Origin: Lachnospiraceae bacterium UBA1683
GTDB lineage: Bacteria; Bacillota; Clostridia; Lachnospirales; Lachnospiraceae
NCBI GenBank assembly: GCA_002320245.1
Contig: DCKD01000054.1
Location: 1-10,632 of the forward strand
DNA length: 10,632 nucleotides
Direction: 5' to 3'
The position numbers and the translations under genes were made by a program. Under the pieces are notes generated by a model that saw only the letters and a list, made by a program, of their open reading frames with translations, was not told the origin of the DNA and ran no database searches. Positions 6,536 through 10,632 of the stretch are shown one piece after another (position 1 is the stretch's first letter; each line of letters opens with the position of its first letter).

Positions 6536-7381
6536 TTATTCTTCAAACGGAATAACTGCTCCGTCATACTTTTCATTAATAAAGTTTTTGATATCGTCTG
6601 ATTTCAGAACCTCGATCAACGCTTTCACTGCATCACTTTCTTCATTTCCTTCTTTCACTGCGATAACATTCACATAAGTCTTAGCTGCCTCAGAATCAGA
6701 TGTTTCATAAGCCAGTGCATCTTTACTTACAGAATATCCGGCCTCCAATGCGTAGTTGCCGTTGAGTACGACAAATGCCGTCTCATCTACGACACGTGCC
6801 ACCTGTGCTGCCTCCAATTCCACAATTTCGACATTGTATGGATTCTCTGCGATATCATTGACTGTTGCTTCCAGACCAACGCCGTCTTTCAATGTGATGA
6901 CTCCGTTGTCCTGCAGTAGTAACAATGCTCTCGCCTCGTTTGTCGTATCATTTGGAACTGCAATTTTATCTCCTTCGGCAATGTCTTCCAGATTGTCTTT
7001 TGTTCCCGGGTAGATTCCAAACGGCTCATAGTGGATACCGCCGGCATTTACAAGATGTGTTCCTTTTTCCTCGTTAAAGCTTTCCAGATACGGAATATGC
7101 TGGAAATAATTTGCATCAAAATCTCCGCTCTCTACCACTTCATTCGGCTGCACATAATCATCAAATACAGTGACTTCAAGATTGTATCCCTTTTCCTCTA
7201 AAAAAGCTTTTGCCTCCTCAAGAATCTCTGCATGTGGTGTAGCGGATGCCGCCACCTTAATGACTTTCAGATCCGCATTTTCGGAATCAGACGCTGCACT
7301 GTCTTCCTTGGAAGCTCCGCATCCTGCCAGAACTCCTGTTGCCAAAATTCCTGTCAATGCCAATGTTAATAATTTTTTCAT
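6536..7381 (-). CDS. metQ: Methionine-binding lipoprotein MetQ
   Basis: Surface lipoprotein of the NlpA/MetQ family that binds methionine and feeds the MetNI importer. It has 281 residues: a signal peptide with lipobox LAGC (Cys21), a short polar linker, then the family's core from 'KVIKVAASATPHAEILEEAK'. Further MetQ hallmarks are the DYVQPN motif, 'FDANYFQHIPYL', 'GIYPG' and 'IAVPNDTTNEARALLLLQ'. The length is normal. GGAGGG stands eight bases before the ATG. It is the last gene of metN-metI-metQ, 27 bp after metI, and is followed at once by the 59-bp palindrome. Family members sometimes bind other small amino acids or peptides, but linkage to a MetN with a NIL domain makes methionine the best call. 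Confidence 0.95.
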   Translation of the reverse strand: MKKLLTLALTGILATGVLAGCGASKEDSAASDSENADLKVIKVAASATPHAEILEEAKAFLEEKGYNLEVTVFDDYVQPNEVVESGDFDANYFQHIPYLESFNEEKGTHLVNAGGIHYEPFGIYPGTKDNLEDIAEGDKIAVPNDTTNEARALLLLQDNGVITLKDGVGLEATVNDIAENPYNVEIVELEAAQVARVVDETAFVVLNGNYALEAGYSVSKDALAYETSDSEAAKTYVNVIAVKEGNEESDAVKALIEVLKSDDIKNFINEKYDGAVIPFEE

Positions 7382-7408
7382 AATCCATTCCCTCCATATT
7401 TTATCATT

Positions 7409-8068
7409 CTATTTTCTCTTATCCAGCCGGGAAGCGACCACCATTCCTGCCGACTGGAACACCTGTACCAGCACGACGAGTAAAACAACTGTCACAATCA
7501 TGATATCCGACTGATATCTGTAATATCCATAGCGGATTGCAATATCTCCCAGTCCGCCGCCACCGATGGTCCCTGCCATTGCAGAGTAACCAAGTATTGT
7601 TCCGATTGCAATTGTCGCTCCGGTAATCAGGGATGTTCTCGCCTCGACCAGAAGCACTTTCCAGATAATCCGCAAGGTCCCTGCTCCCATGGATTTTGCT
7701 GCCTCAATCACGCCCGGATCCACTTCCTTAATTGAAGATTCTACCATTCTTGCAATAAATGGAATTGCTGCCACCACAAGCGGTACTACGGTCGCCGATG
7801 AACCATAACTCTGTCCAACCACAAGACGTGTAAACGGAATCAGCAGAATCAGCAGAATCAAAAACGGAATACTTCGTACAATATTCACAATCACATCCAG
7901 CGCTTTATATGCAACTGTATTTGGCACCAGTCCATCTTTATCAAAAACCGCAAGCATCACACCCATCGGCAGCCCGAACAGGTAGCCGACCCCCGTGGAC
8001 AGAAGCGTCATGTAAAGCGTCTCGCCCACTCCGTTTATAATCATCGTCGTCACTTCACTGCTCCACAT
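7409..8068 (-). CDS. metI: Methionine ABC transporter permease MetI
   Basis: Homodimer-forming membrane subunit of the methionine importer. The 219 residues contain about five hydrophobic segments: about 15-40, 55-80, 90-105, 145-170 and 185-210. The conserved cytoplasmic EAA loop reads GVIEAAKSMGAG ... VLLVEA. Typical MetI motifs such as 'NIVRSIPFLILLILLIPFTR' and 'SAMAGTIGGGGLGDIAIRYGY' are present. I place the start at 8068 (MWSSEVTTM) because AGGAGG is nine bases upstream of it; the in-frame ATG at 8074 would have only three bases of spacing. The gene overlaps the metN 3' end by 14 bp, which points to translational coupling. Confidence 0.95.
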   Translation of the reverse strand: MWSSEVTTMIINGVGETLYMTLLSTGVGYLFGLPMGVMLAVFDKDGLVPNTVAYKALDVIVNIVRSIPFLILLILLIPFTRLVVGQSYGSSATVVPLVVAAIPFIARMVESSIKEVDPGVIEAAKSMGAGTLRIIWKVLLVEARTSLITGATIAIGTILGYSAMAGTIGGGGLGDIAIRYGYYRYQSDIMIVTVVLLVVLVQVFQSAGMVVASRLDKRK

Positions 8069-9089
8069 ATTCATTCGCCTCCTCTATCGCCAGTCCCCGT
8101 TCTTCCAGGTACGCTTTCATCTCCCGGATTTTTTTACAATCTTTTCCGAATCCGAGAATCATTTCTCCTTTTGCTCTGCCACCGACATTTTTTGTATCTG
8201 CTTTCAAAATATTGACCGGCTCCTGAAATTTCAGAATCATATTGGCGATTACCGGCTCAAATGCGGAATTTTCTGAAAATACAACTCGAATAATCTCATC
8301 ACTTCGAATTTCTTCCTGTGCAACTTTCTGATTTTCCACACCGCTTCCCGAATCATTCCGAATCAGCTCCTTTGCAACCGCTGATTTCGGATGGGTAAAT
8401 ATCTCGGATACCAGTCCTTGTTCTTCCACCTCTCCGTCACTCATAATTGCCACATGAGAACAGATTTCCCGGACAACAGACAATTGGTGAGTAATAATTA
8501 CAATCGTAATGTGGAACCGTTCATTGATATCCTTCAAAAGCTCCAGAATCGATGACGTTGTCTGCGGATCCAATGCACTGGTCGCCTCATCACAAAGCAG
8601 AATCTTCGGATTGGAAGCCAGCGCTCTCGCGATAGCTACTCTCTGTTTCTGTCCTCCGGAAAGCTGTGCCGGATAGGTTTTCGCCCGGTCGCCTAAACCA
8701 ACGATTTCCAACAGTTCCATCGCACGTTCTTTTGCTTCCCGCTTCTTTTTTCCTTGAATGTACAGTGGAAAACACACATTTTCCAGAACATTTTTCTGCA
8801 TCAGAAGATTGAAATGTTGGAAGATCATTCCAATATCTTCCCTCTGTTTTCGCAGCTGCTTCTCAGAAAAACTGCCGAAGGATTCCCCTTTTATGAGAAT
8901 CTGCCCTTCTGTGGGGGTCTCAAGAAAATTCATACATCGTACCAGTGTACTTTTTCCCGCACCGGACATCCCGATAATACCGTAAATATCTCCTGCTTCT
9001 ATAGATAGATTCACATGCCTCAACGCATGAACCGTACCATCTTTTGTTTCGTATGTCTTACTGACATTTTGAATTACAATTTCAGACAT
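8055..9089 (-). CDS. metN: Methionine ABC transporter ATPase MetN with NIL domain
   Basis: Cytoplasmic ATPase that powers methionine import. From the chosen start it has 344 residues with every ABC motif: Walker A GMSGAGKST (40-48), Q-loop Gln91 in IFQHFNLL, signature LSGGQKQR (143-150), Walker B ILLCDEAT (163-170) and switch His201 (ITHQ). The last part (about 260-340, from 'IIRVVFSENSAFEPV') is the ferredoxin-like NIL/C2 domain that in characterised MetN proteins binds methionine and shuts the pump down when internal methionine is high. The start at 9089 (MSEIV) follows AAAGG by eight bases; the in-frame ATG at 9122 would add eleven residues not usual for the family. First gene of the operon, with its own promoter after the lysR terminator. 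Confidence 0.96.
   Translation of the reverse strand: MSEIVIQNVSKTYETKDGTVHALRHVNLSIEAGDIYGIIGMSGAGKSTLVRCMNFLETPTEGQILIKGESFGSFSEKQLRKQREDIGMIFQHFNLLMQKNVLENVCFPLYIQGKKKREAKERAMELLEIVGLGDRAKTYPAQLSGGQKQRVAIARALASNPKILLCDEATSALDPQTTSSILELLKDINERFHITIVIITHQLSVVREICSHVAIMSDGEVEEQGLVSEIFTHPKSAVAKELIRNDSGSGVENQKVAQEEIRSDEIIRVVFSENSAFEPVIANMILKFQEPVNILKADTKNVGGRAKGEMILGFGKDCKKIREMKAYLEERGLAIEEANEYVEQ
8078..8083 (-). promoter_or_regulatory. Shine-Dalgarno site deciding the metI start
   Basis: AGGAGG within the end of metN, nine bases before the ATG at 8068 and three before the ATG at 8074. The spacing favours the downstream start. Confidence 0.75.
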
Positions 9090-9132
9090 GTCTTTAACCT
9101 TTCTCTGTAAATGCTTTATCAATCATTTAAGC

Positions 9133-9145
9133 TCAACTTAGTTGA
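9133..9145. promoter_or_regulatory. T-N11-A dyad at the metN transcription start
   Basis: TCAACTTAGTTGA has perfect 5-bp arms (TCAAC/GTTGA) around a TTA centre and fits the LysR-type T-N11-A box. It lies just downstream of the metN -10, roughly at +1 to +13, a position that would suit repression better than activation. The LysR protein encoded next door is the candidate binder. Binding is inferred. Confidence 0.4.
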
Positions 9146-9152
9146 CTTGTTT

Positions 9153-9182
9153 AGTATAGCATTTTGATATGAAAAGTGTTAA
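9153..9182 (-). promoter_or_regulatory. Predicted sigma-A promoter of metNIQ
   Basis: The minus strand reads TTAACA (9182-9177, five of six consensus), an 18-bp spacer, then TATACT (9158-9153, five of six). It begins only a few bases after the T-tract of the lysR terminator. The predicted start near 9146 leaves a leader of about 57 nt before metN. Confidence 0.6.
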
Positions 9183-9185
9183 TCC

Positions 9186-9229
9186 AAAAAAAATGGAACT
9201 AGCTATAGGCAATCCCTATAACCAGTTCC
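9186..9229 (-). terminator. Intrinsic terminator of the lysR gene
   Basis: The transcript can form a 15-bp stem, GGAACTGGTTATAGG with CCTATAGCTAGTTCC (two G-U pairs), around a GATTG loop. An A and eight U residues follow at once. It lies 55 bp after the lysR stop codon and separates lysR from metNIQ. In the other direction there is no U-tract, so it acts on the minus strand only. Confidence 0.92.
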
Positions 9230-9284
9230 GTATATATATTTTATATAACCTGTTCCAACACGCACACGTTTTCCTTTTGGATCC

Positions 9285-10196
9285 TTATTCAAATGCTTTA
9301 TCCTTATATTTTGATATTTCTTCCAGATATTTTTTCCCGAGAGAACTGATCGCAACGCCCTTTCTCACGAGGTATCCTATCGTCATCACCTCATCCGATT
9401 TAAGTTTCACAGCACAATAATCCGAACCGTTCAACTCCTCACAAATGATTCCTGAGCAAAGTGTATAACCGTTCAATCCAACCATCAGATTCAGAAACGT
9501 TGCACGGTCATTTGCTTTGATCAGTCGTTTATACTCATAGGTACTCAGCACTTCCTCCGCAAAATAAAAAGAATTATTGCTCCCCTGATCAAAGGAAAGG
9601 CAAGGATACTCTTCCAGCTCCTCAAGTGCAATCTCTTCCCGATTGGCAAGCGGATGCCCTTTCCAAAGATATACATAAATCCGGCACTGTAAAATCTCAT
9701 GAAACTCCAGACCAAACTCCCGGAACAGCTTCGTCAACACATTCTGATTGAAATCATTCAAATAAAGAATCCCCATCTCACTTTTGAAATTCTTCACGTC
9801 CATAATCACATCATATGTCTTCGTCTCATGTACTTCGAATTCATACTCGTCCATTCCGAACTGCTTCACCATCTCTACGAACGCATTTACCGCAAATGTA
9901 TAATGCTGCATGGACACACTAAACCTCTTTTTCGTGTTCTCCTTCGTGATATATTTTCTCTCCATCAGTTCATACTGCTCAGTCACCTGGCGCGCATACC
10001 CGATAAACTCCTCCCCCTCTGGCATCACGGAGATACCCCGATTCGTCCTGCGGAAAATCTCCACTCCGATTTCATCCTCCAGCTCCTTGATTGCCTGGGA
10101 AAGACTCGGCTGAGAAATAAATAACTTCCGCGCCGCTTCGTTCATTGATTTCGTACTCGCCACAGTAATCGCATACCGAAGCTGTGTTAATGTCAT
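9285..10196 (-). CDS. LysR-family transcriptional regulator
   Basis: Cytoplasmic regulator of 303 residues, the normal LysR length. The winged helix-turn-helix is at the N-terminus (1-65): MTLTQLRYAITVASTKSMNE, then 'AARKLFISQPSLSQAIKELE' and the wing 'LFRRT-like' EIFRRTNRGISVMPEGEEF. The remainder (about 90-295) has the pattern of the periplasmic-binding-protein-like effector domain, which senses a small molecule. The start is supported by GGAGG seven bases upstream. It has its own promoter and terminator and lies immediately upstream of metNIQ on the same strand. By analogy with LysR-type methionine and cysteine regulators of streptococci (MetR/MtaR, CmbR), it probably controls the transporter. 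That link rests on proximity and on the T-N11-A dyad; I cannot assign it to a named ortholog. Confidence 0.93.
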   Translation of the reverse strand: MTLTQLRYAITVASTKSMNEAARKLFISQPSLSQAIKELEDEIGVEIFRRTNRGISVMPEGEEFIGYARQVTEQYELMERKYITKENTKKRFSVSMQHYTFAVNAFVEMVKQFGMDEYEFEVHETKTYDVIMDVKNFKSEMGILYLNDFNQNVLTKLFREFGLEFHEILQCRIYVYLWKGHPLANREEIALEELEEYPCLSFDQGSNNSFYFAEEVLSTYEYKRLIKANDRATFLNLMVGLNGYTLCSGIICEELNGSDYCAVKLKSDEVMTIGYLVRKGVAISSLGKKYLEEISKYKDKAFE

Positions 10197-10246
10197 GTTA
10201 GCGCCTCCATTTCATCTGTTTCTTCTCTCCATTTTAACACAACACG

Positions 10247-10276
10247 ATTATAAATCACATAGCTAATATCAACCAA
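10247..10276 (-). promoter_or_regulatory. Predicted promoter of the lysR gene
   Basis: A perfect TATAAT -10 (10252-10247) stands 18 bp from a weak -35, TTGGTT (10276-10271). The leader to the ATG at 10196 would be about 45 nt. The region further upstream is AT-rich, with short dyads such as AATAT/ATATT but no clear T-N11-A copy of the metN dyad. Confidence 0.5.
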
Positions 10277-10338
10277 ATAATATTTCATGCACCCGCTTTT
10301 TCATTCGACACTCGGCGATGGAACATTCATCTCTTGCT

Positions 10339-10527
10339 TTACAGAACCTTTTCTTCCAAAAGTTTTGCATTTGCCTGCTCTACTTTTAGCTTGGCGAGCA
10401 GAACAGTAATCAACAAATTGATAATCATCAGAATCCACAAATACATCACATACAGCATATTAGCCCCACATCCAAAATATGCCCAGAACATCCATGATCT
10501 GGCTTTTCCCATCCTAGTATAATCCAC
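10339..10527 (-). CDS. Doubtful small hydrophobic protein (62 codons)
   Basis: I do not recognise this. The frame would encode a short N-terminus with aromatic residues (SWMFWAYFGCG), one or two membrane segments (about 24-44, LWILMIINLLITVLLAKL) and a charged helical tail (KVEQANAKLLEEK), a composition that looks protein-like rather than random. Against it, the start is a GTG at 10527 (next ATG at 10512) with no convincing Shine-Dalgarno, and an in-frame TGA lies seven codons upstream, so it is not the end of a larger gene. A complementary open frame on the other strand covers the same bases. It could be a small membrane protein or the decayed remnant of one. The 142 bp between its stop and the lysR start hold the lysR promoter and nothing else I can identify. 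Confidence 0.35.
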   Translation of the reverse strand: MDYTRMGKARSWMFWAYFGCGANMLYVMYLWILMIINLLITVLLAKLKVEQANAKLLEEKVL

Positions 10528-10564
10528 GCAAATTAGAAGCCTGTTTCAAAGTAGCGCTTTTATG

Positions 10565-10632
10565 CTAATTCTGGGCAGTCTTTTTCTTTCGTGAAATTGG
10601 TTCAGGCACCTTTTTGTCTTTGTTTTCTGCTG
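10565..10632 (-). CDS. C-terminal fragment of a gene entering from the right
   Basis: The minus-strand frame entering from the edge runs for 21 codons to a TAG at 10567-10565. The tail is very hydrophilic and basic (...KVPEPISRKKKTAQN), as seen at the cytoplasmic ends of many membrane proteins. The other two minus-strand frames also stop within about 90 bases, so the evidence is only composition. Function cannot be assigned, and no terminator hairpin is evident after it. Confidence 0.4.
   Translation of the reverse strand, partial: AENKDKKVPEPISRKKKTAQN

Noticed and set aside
9090..9122. Eleven-codon N-terminal extension of MetN
   Set aside because: The ATG at 9089 has its own Shine-Dalgarno, and the product then begins at the usual place relative to the first ABC strand.
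9090..9284. SAM (S-box) or T-box riboswitch ahead of metN
   Set aside because: No conserved cores, too little leader after the predicted start, and the only strong terminator hairpin precedes the metN promoter and serves lysR.

Overview
This window looks like a piece of a low-to-mid GC Firmicutes chromosome, most likely a gut Clostridia of the Lachnospiraceae type. That is an inference from lipoprotein signal peptides with LAGC lipoboxes, strong AGGAGG ribosome binding sites, a YesM/YesN-type two-component system beside a CUT1 sugar transporter, and the overall base and codon use. Every gene I can support is on the minus strand, so transcription runs from right to left.

Right end (10632 to 9285). 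The window opens with the last 21 codons of a gene that enters from outside, followed by a doubtful 62-codon membrane ORF. Next is a LysR-type regulator with its own promoter, closed by a textbook intrinsic terminator (9229-9186).

Methionine uptake block (9182 to 6536). Directly after that terminator a promoter drives metN-metI-metQ: ATPase with a C-terminal NIL domain, permease, and substrate-binding lipoprotein. The leader is only about 57 nt, too short for an S-box or T-box riboswitch. It carries instead a perfect 13-bp T-N11-A dyad at the presumed transcription start. The neighbouring LysR protein is therefore the natural candidate regulator.

Junction (6535 to 6339). A nearly complete 59-bp palindrome (REP/MITE-like) lies just after metQ. 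It is followed by a promoter for the sugar transport genes, with two CATGTT half-sites exactly 20 bp apart, the inner one overlapping the -35.

Carbohydrate block (6338 to 1). The order is CUT1 solute-binding lipoprotein, hairpin, MalF-type permease, MalG-type permease, then a gap with a second promoter and a large leader hairpin, then an AraC-type response regulator and a YesM-type sensor kinase that runs off the left edge. No ATPase is encoded here; CUT1 systems of this kind usually share an MsmK/MsmX-type ATPase encoded elsewhere. The layout suggests that the kinase senses a sugar-related signal, the regulator binds the tandem CATGTT sites, and the transporter is induced. The substrate cannot be read from the sequence.

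Most of the content is ordinary. The least ordinary features are the kinase sequence leaving its family pattern exactly where the DNGxG ATP-binding box should begin (about position 14), the 59-bp palindrome, and LysR-type rather than riboswitch control of metNIQ.
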